From: Kiritimatiellota bacterium
GTDB taxonomy: Bacteria > Verrucomicrobiota > Lentisphaeria > Oligosphaerales > JAADHN01
Direction: 5' to 3'
Length of the DNA stretch: 64,000 nucleotides
NCBI GenBank assembly: GCA_013151865.1
Contig: JAADHN010000066.1
Location: 19,778-83,777, forward strand
Notes under the pieces: generated by a model
Seen by the model: only the letters and a program-made list of their open reading frames with translations
The model's database searches: none
What the model was told of the DNA's origin: nothing
Part shown: positions 45,471 through 54,188 of the stretch, piece after piece
How positions within the stretch are numbered: position 1 is the stretch's first letter
How the letters are laid out: the number at the start of each line of letters is the position of its first letter
Translations under genes and position numbers: made by a program

Positions 45471-46445
45471 ATGGACGGAACAAACGGAAAAGCAACCTGG
45501 TTCAAACTGGCGGCGGGCCTGGGGGTGTTCTTCTTCGCTCTCCTGATCAGCAACCTTGTACTGTTTGTGGTCGATACAACCGAATATGCCGTGATCACGC
45601 AGTTCGGTCGCCCGGTGCGGACAATCCTGGAGCCGGGACTCCACTGGAAACTGCCCGAACCCATCCAGCTCTTGCGGCGCTACGACAACCGGCTTCAGGT
45701 TTACGAAGCGGGACAAGTCGAGTTTCTCACTCAAGACAAGAAAAGTATCGTCGTGGACTATTACGCCTCCTGGAAGATCACCGACCCGTTGGCGTTCCTC
45801 AAGACCGTGCGCGACAAGATCGGCGCAGAAGCTCGCCTGTCGGACGTGGTCTCGTCCGTACTGGGTGTGGGCGTGGGGCAATTCGAACTGAGCGATCTGA
45901 TCAACACGGACCCCGCCCGCATGAAGCTGCACGAAATGCTGGCCGCCGTGACCCAGCGCTGCAACGAGCAAACCAGCCGGTACGGCATCCAGATCGTCAA
46001 CGTGGAAATGCGCACCCTCAATTTCCCGGAGAAAAATAAACTGAGCGTGTTTCGGCGTATGAAAGCCGAACGGGAACAGATGGCCAGGAAGTACCGGTCC
46101 GAGGGAAGCGAAGAGGCGGCCAAGATCCGCGCGGAAGCCCGCAAAGAGGAGAAAACGATCCTGTCCGAAGCCTACCGAAAAGCGGAAACAATCAAAGGCG
46201 AAGGAGATGCCGAGGCAATCCGTATTTATGCCCAGGCCTTTCAGAAAGATCCGGAGTTCTACCGTTTCATCAGAACTCTCGCGGCGTACGACAAGATCAT
46301 AGACGACAAAACGACGGCCATTCTACCGGCCGACTCGGACCTGCTGAAGTACTTCGCCCGGGGGAGAAGCAGCCCCGCGAAAAACCGGGGCGGAAGCAAG
46401 CGCGCCATGGTCCCGAACAGACGCCCGGAAGGAGCCGAAAAATGA
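45471..46445 (+). CDS. hflC: HflC-type SPFH membrane protein
   Basis: A 324-residue protein with one N-terminal membrane helix (GLGVFFFALLISNLVLFVV) followed by an SPFH domain (EYAVITQFGRPVRTILEPGLHWKLPEPIQLLRRYDNRLQ) and a long helical stalk (KAEREQMARKYRSEGSEEA, the HflC signature region). The family partners HflK in a cage that modulates the FtsH protease. No ftsH is in the window. AAGG lies upstream of the ATG. Its TGA overlaps the ATG of the next gene by 4 bases, so the two products are likely made in step. Confidence 0.93.
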   Translation: MDGTNGKATWFKLAAGLGVFFFALLISNLVLFVVDTTEYAVITQFGRPVRTILEPGLHWKLPEPIQLLRRYDNRLQVYEAGQVEFLTQDKKSIVVDYYASWKITDPLAFLKTVRDKIGAEARLSDVVSSVLGVGVGQFELSDLINTDPARMKLHEMLAAVTQRCNEQTSRYGIQIVNVEMRTLNFPEKNKLSVFRRMKAEREQMARKYRSEGSEEAAKIRAEARKEEKTILSEAYRKAETIKGEGDAEAIRIYAQAFQKDPEFYRFIRTLAAYDKIIDDKTTAILPADSDLLKYFARGRSSPAKNRGGSKRAMVPNRRPEGAEK

Positions 46446-47428
46446 GCGAGATCGAACGCCACGACAACCCATGGGACGATATTCGGCGAGCTTTCGGCCA
46501 TCTGAAACCGACCGTGCTTGTGCCGATCGCCGCGCTGGTCCTGGGCGCCGTCTACCTGGGCACGGGCGTCTACATCGTCAATCCCGGCGAGCAAGGGGTG
46601 GTCAAACGGTTCGGGCGAGTCATCGCGACTGTGGATGAAGGCGCCCACTATCGACTCCCGTGGCCGGTGGACACGGTCGAAGTCGTCAATGTGAGCAAGG
46701 TGCGGCGCGCAGACATCGGCATGGTCCTTCCCGAACACGAACATCCGGCGTTTCTGCCGGAAAAACTGCAACTGCTGACCGGGGACGAGAACCTCATCAA
46801 CGTCGAAGCAATCATCCACTACAAAATCAAAGATCCGGCCCGTTTCCTCTATCGCACTAACTTCGGCGAGGAAAGATTGCTGCACAACGCCGTCGGCTCG
46901 GCCCTGGTTGAACTCATCGGTCAAATGGCGGTGGACGACATCCTTACCACGGAGAAGATCAGTGCCCAGGCAAGAATCCTACGGAAAGCACAGAAGGTCC
47001 TCGATGAATACGAAAGCGGTCTGCAGATCAGCGCCTTCAATATTCGAGCCATCGTGCCGCCGGAGGATGTGGCGGACGCCTTTCGGGACGTCCAGACCGC
47101 CAAGGAGGATCGCGAGCAGGTGATCAACCAGGCCAGAGGCTTTGCCAACAGCATCCTTCCCGAAGCCCGGGGACGGGCCCGGGAGTGGACCAGCGAGGCC
47201 GAAGGCTACCGCACCGAGGTGGTCAACCGCGCCGAGGGGGACGCACAGAACTTCGAGGCAGTGCTGGCCGAGTACCAGAACGACGCCCGGATGTACAGCG
47301 AGGACATTACCCGCTATCGACTCTACCTCGAAACCATGGAAAAAATCCTCCCACGCGTCAAGAAGTACGTTCTTCGGGCGCGTGCCGGCGGCGAAAAAGT
47401 GAACTTGCGCTTCGTCAACAGGGAATAG
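46442..47428 (+). CDS. hflK: HflK-type SPFH membrane protein
   Basis: A 328-residue protein, NPWDDI near the start being the hallmark HflK N-terminus, then a membrane helix (VLVPIAALVLGAVYLGTGVY) and an SPFH domain (VNPGEQGVVKRFGRVIATVDEGAHYRLPWPVD, LTGDENLINVEAIIHYKI, ILPEARGRAREW). It is a paralogue of the HflK half of the CDF fusion, so the cassette encodes two HflK-like subunits and one HflC. The two HflK-like proteins might form mixed cages (inference). Three tiny membrane-protein genes follow at 27 bases. Confidence 0.93.
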   Translation: MSEIERHDNPWDDIRRAFGHLKPTVLVPIAALVLGAVYLGTGVYIVNPGEQGVVKRFGRVIATVDEGAHYRLPWPVDTVEVVNVSKVRRADIGMVLPEHEHPAFLPEKLQLLTGDENLINVEAIIHYKIKDPARFLYRTNFGEERLLHNAVGSALVELIGQMAVDDILTTEKISAQARILRKAQKVLDEYESGLQISAFNIRAIVPPEDVADAFRDVQTAKEDREQVINQARGFANSILPEARGRAREWTSEAEGYRTEVVNRAEGDAQNFEAVLAEYQNDARMYSEDITRYRLYLETMEKILPRVKKYVLRARAGGEKVNLRFVNRE

Positions 47429-47455
47429 GCGTTTCAAAGGACCGGAGAGATCGAG

Positions 47456-47629
47456 ATGCTGGAAATAGTGCAACTGGTCGCAATGGTCGTGCTTCTTGTG
47501 GCGATGACGGGCATGCTCGTATTGGTTGCCCGTCTTGCGCGGGTCGTGGAACGCTGGGAACGACGGCTTTCCCCAGCGTCGAGACAAACCGGTGATCGAG
47601 AAACGAAAGGAGGTGATCCGAGTGGATAA
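47456..47629 (+). CDS. Single-pass membrane microprotein (57 residues)
   Basis: ATG at 47456 with GGAGAGA about 7-13 bases upstream, stop TAA at 47627-47629. Residues 3-27 are a strongly hydrophobic helix (VQLVAMVVLLVAMTGMLVLV), followed by a basic amphipathic segment (RLARVVERWERRLS) and a polar tail. Its last codons overlap the start of the next microprotein by 8 bases, a coupling arrangement. Not a member of any family I know. Its place in the hflC-hflK run suggests a regulatory or stabilising subunit of the cage. Confidence 0.65.
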   Translation: MLEIVQLVAMVVLLVAMTGMLVLVARLARVVERWERRLSPASRQTGDRETKGGDPSG

Positions 47630-47777
47630 AGTGGGTGCAATCCTGGACGGCGTTGCCACGCTTATCGTGGGCGTCGGCGTACTGGTGGTCCTTCTCAAAA
47701 CGGGCGGCTTGGTCGCTGCTTTGGGAGGACGGCTCAACCCCGAAAACAAAGAAGAAAACGCAACCAGCCAGAGTTGA
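47622..47777 (+). CDS. Single-pass membrane microprotein (51 residues), paralogue 1
   Basis: GTG start at 47622 chosen because it follows a near-perfect anti-16S sequence, AAGGAGGTGATCC; longer in-frame starts extend into the preceding gene and lose the resemblance to the next gene. The product reads VGAILDGVATLIVGVGVLVVLLKTGGL, one helix, then a polar tail. It shares the pattern VG.IL..VATL.V..G..VVL.KT.GL with the product of 47812-47943, so the two arose by tandem duplication. Confidence 0.7.
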   Translation: MDKVGAILDGVATLIVGVGVLVVLLKTGGLVAALGGRLNPENKEENATSQS

Positions 47778-47811
47778 ACATGGAGTCCTGACTTGAAAGG
47801 AGACAGGTAAA

Positions 47812-47943
47812 ATGAGCAATGTGGGAGAAATCCTCAGTAATGTGGCAACGCTGCTGGTCTCGATCGGGGCCGTGGTCGTGCTGTTCAAAACCGCGGGCCT
47901 CATCACGGCGCTTTCCGAACGCATCAAGGAGTGGAAGGAATAG
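47812..47943 (+). CDS. Single-pass membrane microprotein (43 residues), paralogue 2
   Basis: ATG at 47812 with AAAGGAGACAGG upstream. The helix VGEILSNVATLLVSIGAVVV aligns with its upstream paralogue and ends in a short charged tail (SERIKEWKE). Last gene of the cassette, 123 bases before the right-hand repeat. The clear ribosome binding site and the conservation between two adjacent genes argue that both are translated. Function unknown; likely associates with the HflK/HflC complex. Confidence 0.7.
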   Translation: MSNVGEILSNVATLLVSIGAVVVLFKTAGLITALSERIKEWKE

Positions 47944-48066
47944 CCCGTCGGCTGTTTCATTCGACCGTCAAGGGCAGTCGCTCCGCAGCAACCTGCGGGG
48001 CGCTGCCCTTTCCGCTTCTGGGCAAAGTCGACCTCTGTGATCCACAACCCCCGGCAAATCGTGCTC

Positions 48067-48277
48067 CAGAACTCGGTAACGCGGTAAAGCAGAATGCCCT
48101 CTCCTTTTTTTGTCGCAGTCACCGCCAGCGTGGGCGACTACTTTACAGAAGATGACGCTTCCAAGCTCAAATTCGCGCGAAACTGTAAGGCAGTCGCCCA
48201 CACCCATTCCCGGGAATCCGTCCAAAAAAGGGAATCCAACTTTACAGACCTCCAAGCTCAATCTACTGAGGTCTGGT
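48067..48277 (+). repeat. 211-bp structured direct repeat, right copy
   Basis: Direct copy of 40961-41166. Its main hairpin uses arms 48128-48148 and 48183-48203 with a 34-base loop; pairing survives apart from three mismatched or wobble positions. The second hairpin (CAGACCTC/GAGGTCTG) is unchanged. A frame on the minus strand in each copy starts MSLEVCKVGFPFLDG and stays in phase through the 3-base indel, but phase is lost at the T tract. Confidence 0.93.
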
Positions 48278-48925
48278 GCTCATGTCCGATGCGAGGCATG
48301 GCAACTCGGATGATCCCATCTGGGTTGCTTCTCGCAACAATTCACTCGCCGAGCCGAACGAATCGACCTCCCGAAACGACCGTACGCGGACAGTGACGAC
48401 GCCCACACGCAACTCCTCGCCCTCGGCGTCCGACAGGCGCCAGCCACTCCGGCGGGGGGACCGCCTGATCGGCGAGCCGGCGGAGCAGAAAAAACGTCAG
48501 CGCGGAAACCAAGACCACAGGCCTGCACCGTGGCAGGCGCCGGGTGTGAACGCCACGCTTGTTTTGTACCAAAACCGTTACCTGCGCGACCCCACCTCAC
48601 GGTATGGAAGAAAACGCAGTAAGGCATTGGTTGGTGAATAGATAAGACAACAAGTCTTCTACCTTTTGCCGGGGCCGGGCCGTTGCCGAAAGTGGTACAC
48701 TTTTAACTTGGCGGTGAGACCGGGGGGCGCCACGTCCTCTCCACGCTCCGGCCCCACGCAAAAATGCCGGACAGGGCACCGCGCCACCGCCACTCCGAAA
48801 ACGGAAAACGACGCACCTTTTTTGGCAATCGCCGCTTGCATACCTCGGCATCCGTGGTATTATAACATCGACTGCCGAGGTATGCGTGGACGACCTGCGG
48901 AGTTCGCAACCGGGAGACCGCAACC
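48278..48925. other. Intergenic region upstream of padR-like gene
   Basis: About 650 bases between the right repeat and the PadR gene. Small frames exist on both strands, none with a family signature. Holds the operator-promoter at 48836-48885. Confidence 0.5.
48836..48885 (+). promoter_or_regulatory. PadR operator overlapping the promoter
   Basis: A perfect 13-bp inverted repeat, GCATACCTCGGCA at 48838-48850 and its complement at 48873-48885, separated by 22 bases. A promoter is embedded in it: -35 TTGCAT at 48836-48841, 16-base spacing, -10 TATTAT at 48858-48863. A repressor bound to the palindrome would cover both boxes. The PadR-type gene starts 40 bases downstream, so autorepression of the two-gene operon is the natural reading. 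Confidence 0.85.
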
Positions 48926-49264
48926 ATGGAATTCACACCCGAATTGATCAAAGGAACCGTAGTGCCCATCGTGCTGAAGCTCCTGGATGAGCGGCCCATG
49001 TACGGATACGAAATCATTAAGCTCGTGAACCGGCGAACCGAGAACGCGTTCCAGTGGAAGGAGGGGACGCTGTACCCGTGGCTGCACCGCCTGGAAGCAG
49101 ACGGCCTGGTCCGCGGCGAATGGCAGGTCGCGCCGTCGGGTCGCCGCCGCAAGTACTACACCCTCACTCGACGAGGGCGTACCGCCATGGTGAGCAAACT
49201 CGAGGAATGGCGGGCACTCTCGACCGCGGTGAACACGTTACTCTTGGGGCCGGTTACAACATGA
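48926..49264 (+). CDS. PadR family transcriptional regulator
   Basis: A 112-residue winged-helix repressor. The PadR signature is clear: PIVLKLLDERPMYGYEIIKLVNRR, WKEGTLYPWLHRLEADGLV and SGRRRKYYTLTRRG. A GGGAGA precedes the ATG. The protein lacks the long C-terminal helix domain of full PadR and belongs to the short subtype that is usually paired with a membrane protein. Its operon partner begins 57 bases downstream; the palindrome upstream is its probable binding site. Confidence 0.93.
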   Translation: MEFTPELIKGTVVPIVLKLLDERPMYGYEIIKLVNRRTENAFQWKEGTLYPWLHRLEADGLVRGEWQVAPSGRRRKYYTLTRRGRTAMVSKLEEWRALSTAVNTLLLGPVTT

Positions 49265-49321
49265 GGCGACAGCATTGTCGGACCAATCCGTCCGATTATT
49301 CTTCCCGTCGGGAGGTCTCCC

Positions 49322-51529
49322 ATGAATGAACCGAATCGTGAGGGAATCCTGGACCGCCTGACCGAGCCCCTGCAGGACGACCCCGAGCTGCGGCTCGACG
49401 TCCGGGCCGAGCTGGCAGCACACCTCGAGGACAAGGCGTGCGAACTCCGCGAACAGGGGACCGCCGCGGAAGCGGCGCGCAACGAAGCGTTGCGTGCTCT
49501 CGGCGCCCCCGCGGAGATCGGCGCCGACCTGCTGGTTGCCAACCGACCGCGCATGAAACGTCGTGCCCGCATTCGCTTGGCGCTGCGCGCCTTGGCCGTG
49601 CCTCTGGCCATCGTTGCCGCACTCTGGTGCGCGGGCATGGGACAACTGCTGGATTATGCCGCCTCGGTTGACATGCTGACCGCAAATGCGATGACACCGC
49701 CTTGGTTACGCCGGAAAGGGCTCCGGGCAGGGCCGAAGCCCTTCACCCCGGAGCAAGAACTTGTCCTCCACGGCGACCGTTCCCGGAAAGGGCGCGCAAC
49801 ACAACAGCGGGCAATCTGGGAACGGTGGCCGGACAACCTGACGTATCTGCGCAATTACGCCACGTATCTTCTCGTCGATTACGGACAACTCGGTGAATCA
49901 CCGACGGAGCGTTTGAAGAAGTTCGAATCCGAGATGCGTATGGCCATGCGCAAAGATCCGGAGAACGCGCGGTACCATCACCTTCTTGCCGCCAAAATGC
50001 TCGAACAGGCCGCGGAGATCAAAAAGGGACCCACCGGAAAAGCGAAGGCGGACCGCCGATCTCCCCGATACCGCCTCGAAGTCAAAGACCGGGACCTGCT
50101 CGACCGGGCCATGGCGGAATTCCGGAAAGGCCTCGCGAAACCCATGCTCCGGCGGGGTGCGGCCGAGATGCTGAGCGAGCGTCTCCGGATCCTGGGACCG
50201 CCGCGCCGTCGACTGGACCAGATTCGTCGCATCGCGCTGGCCGCCGCGGTGCTTCTCCCCGATCTGGCTGTCTATCGAAACCTGGCCCGCGCTGCCGGAC
50301 CGTACGCGGGATTGCTGGTGGCGGAACACCGAAAAGACGACGCGGCCCCATTCCTCGACGCCTGGGAAAAACTGGCGCTGCAACTCAACGACGATGCCTT
50401 CACTCTCATCGACGAACTGGTCGTCCTTGCCGTCATCGACCTCGGTTCGTCCCAAGCCGCGGAAGTCTGTGAACGCGCCGGGACACCGGACCGAGCCGAG
50501 GCAATCCGACACCGAGCGGAGGCCCTTGGCGCGGTCATCCGCGACTGGCGCCGAAGCGTTCAGGACAAGACACACGGCGAGCAACTGAAACACCAACTCC
50601 GTCAGCATGCCGGCATCCTGAGTTCTCTGCTGCTGCCCGCCCTGGGCAGCGAGTCTCTCTCGGATATGGACGCGCTGGCTCCGGACCGTCTGCTCGATTA
50701 CACGCTGGCGGAGGAAGGTCTCGCCGGGGCGATCAGCCTGACGCTCCTGGCGCTGATGCTGGGAGCGCTGGGCGCCGCACTCTGGCGGCGCTTGCTCGAC
50801 CGCAAGCGACCGCCCCCGCTGTACCTGTTGCCGGATGCCCGCTCGCTGGCCGGGATCGTTCTGTTCGGTATTGCGGCTCCGGCCTTGGTGTACGTGATCC
50901 TGACGCACTGGACTTCCTTCGGCGGCCGGGAATACTCGTTACCCTATCAGTGGCCGAGATTCATGGCGCAGGCCACGGTCCTCCTGGCCGTCGTGACTGC
51001 ATCGTGCGGGGGCCTGGCCGCCAGTTGGGCGCGCCGGCGCTGTGAAGCGTTGGGCTTGCCTTGTCCCCGCCCTTGGCCAACGAAGCGGATGCGGCGTGTT
51101 TTCACTGCAAGCGTCTTCCTGCTTTTCCTCGTCAGCCTTCTCCCCGCCGAGGCGCTCAGCGGCACGGAGTTCGATTGGGCGACGATCACGGTCGTCGTTC
51201 TCTCCGCGCTCGTGGGCGTCATGCTGTTTCTTCGGGGGGCCGTTGCACTTGCGATGGCGCTTTGCGCACCGAGGGACCAAGCGTTCTACCGCGGCACGCT
51301 GGCCCGATCTCTGGTGCCCATGCTCGCCGTGGCCGTGATGGCGTGGAGCGCCGTCAGCCGTCCCTGGTTGATTCGTCAGGAAGGAGAATTGATCCGCCGG
51401 GACACGCTGATGAGCACTCCGTCCGAGGGGCTCATCGGCTTTACCAGCGTCGAAGCACACTTGGCCCGACGGTTGAAACAGGGGGTGGAGGAAGCGGCAA
51501 AACAGCTCGGGTCGAGGCGGGGTCGATGA
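49322..51529 (+). CDS. Membrane protein with permease-prefix-like N-terminal domain, PadR partner
   Basis: A 735-residue protein. Residues about 1-75 (LTEPLQDDPELRLDVRAELAAHLEDKACEL...NEALRALGAPAEIGADL) match the helical prefix found on PadR-linked permeases. One membrane helix follows at about 85-105, then a 330-residue soluble region with TPR-like helices, then about five helices (AISLTLLALMLGALGAALW, SLAGIVLFGIAAPALVYVIL, ATVLLAVVTASCGGLAASW, VFTASVFLLFLVSLLPAEAL, ITVVVLSALVGVMLFLRGAVA). Not an FtsX permease: the MacB/FtsX domains are absent. Function unknown; a stress sensor or envelope scaffold is a guess. Confidence 0.82.
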   Translation: MNEPNREGILDRLTEPLQDDPELRLDVRAELAAHLEDKACELREQGTAAEAARNEALRALGAPAEIGADLLVANRPRMKRRARIRLALRALAVPLAIVAALWCAGMGQLLDYAASVDMLTANAMTPPWLRRKGLRAGPKPFTPEQELVLHGDRSRKGRATQQRAIWERWPDNLTYLRNYATYLLVDYGQLGESPTERLKKFESEMRMAMRKDPENARYHHLLAAKMLEQAAEIKKGPTGKAKADRRSPRYRLEVKDRDLLDRAMAEFRKGLAKPMLRRGAAEMLSERLRILGPPRRRLDQIRRIALAAAVLLPDLAVYRNLARAAGPYAGLLVAEHRKDDAAPFLDAWEKLALQLNDDAFTLIDELVVLAVIDLGSSQAAEVCERAGTPDRAEAIRHRAEALGAVIRDWRRSVQDKTHGEQLKHQLRQHAGILSSLLLPALGSESLSDMDALAPDRLLDYTLAEEGLAGAISLTLLALMLGALGAALWRRLLDRKRPPPLYLLPDARSLAGIVLFGIAAPALVYVILTHWTSFGGREYSLPYQWPRFMAQATVLLAVVTASCGGLAASWARRRCEALGLPCPRPWPTKRMRRVFTASVFLLFLVSLLPAEALSGTEFDWATITVVVLSALVGVMLFLRGAVALAMALCAPRDQAFYRGTLARSLVPMLAVAVMAWSAVSRPWLIRQEGELIRRDTLMSTPSEGLIGFTSVEAHLARRLKQGVEEAAKQLGSRRGR

Positions 51530-51537
51530 GCGCTGAC

Positions 51538-53064
51538 CTACCGATGAGCAGGACGCGGGGAGCCGGAAGCGGCCGCCCTCCCAAACGTCAACACGACGAT
51601 CGACGCCGGCGGCAGTGACAGCGTACGGTTCCGCACGCGGTACTCGACCTGCTCGACGCGGAATGCGTCGCCGCGTTCGCTTTCCCCGGTCAGCACGGCA
51701 GCCGTACAGCGAGCCGGCAAGCGCAGGCCGACCACGCTGACCGAAACCGAGCGTTCCGGATCTTTGTTGGCAAGAAGCAGGGTCGCCGAACGACTTTGGG
51801 GATCGGTGCAAGCCATGGCCTCGAGGTACGGTACGTCCACGGACGGGAGATCCGCCAGTTGCCCGTCGCGAACGAAGGTCGGCGTCTGCACGTCCACGGC
51901 CGCCAAACGTCCGCGCAGGGACCGGTGAAGCAGCCGAAACGCCCCGCCCGTCGGCCGCAACTCCGGCGGTGCGGCGTCGCGCCCCTTCGCCATGGCCGAA
52001 AAGTGCGCCTTCTTCGGAGCCGAGAGCAGAAAGAACTGGGCGGAACTCAGCCGCTCTTCCAGGTAGACGCGAACGGCACTGAAGACATACAGCGCGACGG
52101 CCATATCGTGCGACGTGTGGAACGGCGGTTTGTACGTCGGCGGGTGCACGTTCCACTCGGAACAATGCAAGGTCCATTTGCCCCGCCCGAAACGCTCGAC
52201 CAACGCCCGGTCCCGGAGCACGCGCTCCCGGAGCACGGGGCCGTAACCCGCACGGCGCAGGAACTCATCCCGCGGGCGGGACAACTTGTGCCAGCCCACG
52301 TTGTAGTAGTGGTTCACGAGGAAGTCGATCAGGCCGGGATCCAGCATCTTGCACAGGCGTTCGTTCCACTCCGAATCGCCCATGTGCAAAGGAACCCCGA
52401 CCTTGACAGGGAGGCCCGCGCCCTTCAGTGCCCCCGCACAGTCGTTGGCGTAACGAGCCAGGGCCTCGGGAGGCCATCCCCCATTCTTGTCGAACTGGGG
52501 TTCGTTCCACACCTCCCAATACAGCGGACCGTCGATCTCGATGCCGAGGCGTTGCAACCGCTCCAACGCGAAACGGACTCGCCCGACCACCGCATCCGGT
52601 TTCTGATAGGGGAAAAGGTTATTGTCGTCGCGATTGCGGTACACCACCTTCTCGGGATGCCAGGACTTGTCCACAAACGCGAGTGTACGGCACGGCTCGA
52701 TGTTGCGCAAACCGGGCGCGAGCTTCTCCCACCAATCGACCGCTTCCCGCGCCCAGATCCGTACGCTCGTTCCGGCAAAACACTGGCGGATCAAGACGCC
52801 CTCATCCCCGAACGGGGGGTGCATCAGGCACACGCCCAAGACACGCCGATTGACCGACCGGCCGGCCCCCCGGTCCGGATGCACAGTCACCACGGCGCGG
52901 TACACTTTCCTGCGGTTGGCAGCGCTTGAGTCCAGTGCTTTTATCCCGTCGGCGCGCGCCGGCGGGCCAACCTCCACAGCCGCCGAGCCGGCCACTACCA
53001 AACACCAAGCCGCGCCAAAGATCGCACGCAGTCCCCGGCCGTGCCCCGACGTCCGACTCGCCAT
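51538..53064 (-). CDS. Secreted GH51/GH39-like glycoside hydrolase (clan GH-A)
   Basis: A 508-residue protein with an export signal (LRAIFGAAWCLVVAGSAAV). The barrel carries LYWEVWNEPQ (acid/base E188) and TLHCSEWNVHP (nucleophile E303); the (D/S)EWN nucleophile context is characteristic of GH51 alpha-L-arabinofuranosidases and near relatives. A C-terminal beta-domain (SATLLLANKDPERSVSVSV) is also as in GH51. AAGGAGGA precedes the ATG. Probably releases arabinofuranosyl or related residues from plant or algal polysaccharides. Convergent with the PadR partner, 8 bases apart; its leader abuts the 71-bp repeat. Confidence 0.83.
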   Translation of the reverse strand: MASRTSGHGRGLRAIFGAAWCLVVAGSAAVEVGPPARADGIKALDSSAANRRKVYRAVVTVHPDRGAGRSVNRRVLGVCLMHPPFGDEGVLIRQCFAGTSVRIWAREAVDWWEKLAPGLRNIEPCRTLAFVDKSWHPEKVVYRNRDDNNLFPYQKPDAVVGRVRFALERLQRLGIEIDGPLYWEVWNEPQFDKNGGWPPEALARYANDCAGALKGAGLPVKVGVPLHMGDSEWNERLCKMLDPGLIDFLVNHYYNVGWHKLSRPRDEFLRRAGYGPVLRERVLRDRALVERFGRGKWTLHCSEWNVHPPTYKPPFHTSHDMAVALYVFSAVRVYLEERLSSAQFFLLSAPKKAHFSAMAKGRDAAPPELRPTGGAFRLLHRSLRGRLAAVDVQTPTFVRDGQLADLPSVDVPYLEAMACTDPQSRSATLLLANKDPERSVSVSVVGLRLPARCTAAVLTGESERGDAFRVEQVEYRVRNRTLSLPPASIVVLTFGRAAASGSPRPAHR

Positions 53065-53078
53065 GCCGCGTCCTCCTT

Positions 53079-53149
53079 ACCCTGAGTAAATCATGAATTT
53101 CGTCGCCAGAGGGCGCAGCTTATACGGATTCAAGTCATTGCGTCGCACG
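53079..53149 (+). repeat. 71-bp dispersed repeat, copy B
   Basis: Counterpart of 3740-3810. Here the internal frame from the ATG at 53093 reads MNFVARGRSLYGFKSLRRT and continues a further 12 codons to a TGA, giving a 31-residue peptide. It begins 15 bases upstream of the GH51-like start codon, on the opposite strand. Confidence 0.8.
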
Positions 53150-53246
53150 CTGGACGAGGTCGTATTGAAACACCGCCTCGGTCGGTGAGCGGCGGCAATG
53201 TCTTGAAGAGGTGTGAGATACGTCGTCGCAGCAGATGGCTCATGCA

Positions 53247-54188
53247 TTATTCAGGTTCGCTTTGTGGGCGGGTTTGCCGCTCGCAGTCGAACCGCAGCAG
53301 GAAGGGCCGATCGGCGGAGTGCGCATCGTGACACAAACCCCAGCGAATTCCGGGGCCGGAACCACTTAGAAACCCGTCCGCCCGATACGGTCCCGGGGCG
53401 GCGGGTGGATCGACCCGCGCCGTCGCCGCGAAATGAATGCCGTCCGGACTGTACTGCAGCGTGCCGCCCTCGGGACCGCAGCGGGACACCAACGCCGCGA
53501 CACCACTGCCCTGCGGCCAAACGCACACCTCGTGTCCGCTGCGGATGATCGGATTGGCCGGCGATTTGACGTAAGGTCCGAGAGGATCGCGGGCCACCGC
53601 CAGACACATTACGGTTTCCCCGGGAGTTTTCCCGGATTGCCGGCCCTTGTAGTACAACCAATACTGCCCGTTGCGCACGATCAGGCAAGCGTCGTCCACG
53701 CGGTGACTGTCCGGGGCGGCAGGGGCCGAACTCGGGATGAGAATCGGGTTCCGATGGAACTTACGCCACGGACCGTCCGGCGTGTCGGCCACAGCCGCGC
53801 CAAGGGCGGTCGGAGTGCCGCGCGGGCCGCCGCGGTCGTTGTCAAACGGGGCTGGCACAGCGGTGTAGAACAGGTAACAGCGACCCTGTGCCAACAGGAT
53901 CGTGGGAGTGAAAACCCCGTTCGAGTCCCACGCCCCGGGAGGACCGGGGCGGAGTGCGGGTCCCTGTTCAGTCCAACGGCGTCCGTCCGGCGATGACGCG
54001 TGCCAAACTTCGCCGAAGTATCCGCTTGAATCGTGCGTCGCACGGGTGTACCAAACGTGATACACCCCGTGCAACTGCACCACCGGACTCGGGTCCCGGC
54101 GGGTCACACCCGGTTCGTACGGAATCGCCGGGGAATACCGGAAGACGACCGGCGCCGAATCAGACCCAACTGACACCTTGCAGGTCAT
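53247..54188 (-). CDS. Five-bladed beta-propeller glycoside hydrolase-like protein (GH43/GH32 type)
   Basis: A 313-residue protein without signal peptide. The start at 54188 (MTCKVSVG, GAGGAC upstream) is preferred over a Met 12 residues upstream. Blades are visible as repeated W/Y.YY or FYT strands: RRDPSPVVQLHGVYHVWYT (candidate Asp of blade 1), PTILLAQGRCYLFYTA, VDDACLIVRNGQYWLYYKG (candidate Asp) and SGHEVCVWPQGSG (candidate Glu). That set resembles the D-D-E triad of clan GH-F/J enzymes. Likely acts with the upstream GH51-like enzyme on the same strand. Confidence 0.8.
   Translation of the reverse strand: MTCKVSVGSDSAPVVFRYSPAIPYEPGVTRRDPSPVVQLHGVYHVWYTRATHDSSGYFGEVWHASSPDGRRWTEQGPALRPGPPGAWDSNGVFTPTILLAQGRCYLFYTAVPAPFDNDRGGPRGTPTALGAAVADTPDGPWRKFHRNPILIPSSAPAAPDSHRVDDACLIVRNGQYWLYYKGRQSGKTPGETVMCLAVARDPLGPYVKSPANPIIRSGHEVCVWPQGSGVAALVSRCGPEGGTLQYSPDGIHFAATARVDPPAAPGPYRADGFLSGSGPGIRWGLCHDAHSADRPFLLRFDCERQTRPQSEPE

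Noticed and set aside
48659-48841. 60-residue minus-strand frame between the right repeat and the PadR operator
   Set aside because: No ribosome binding site and no hydrophobic or family signature.
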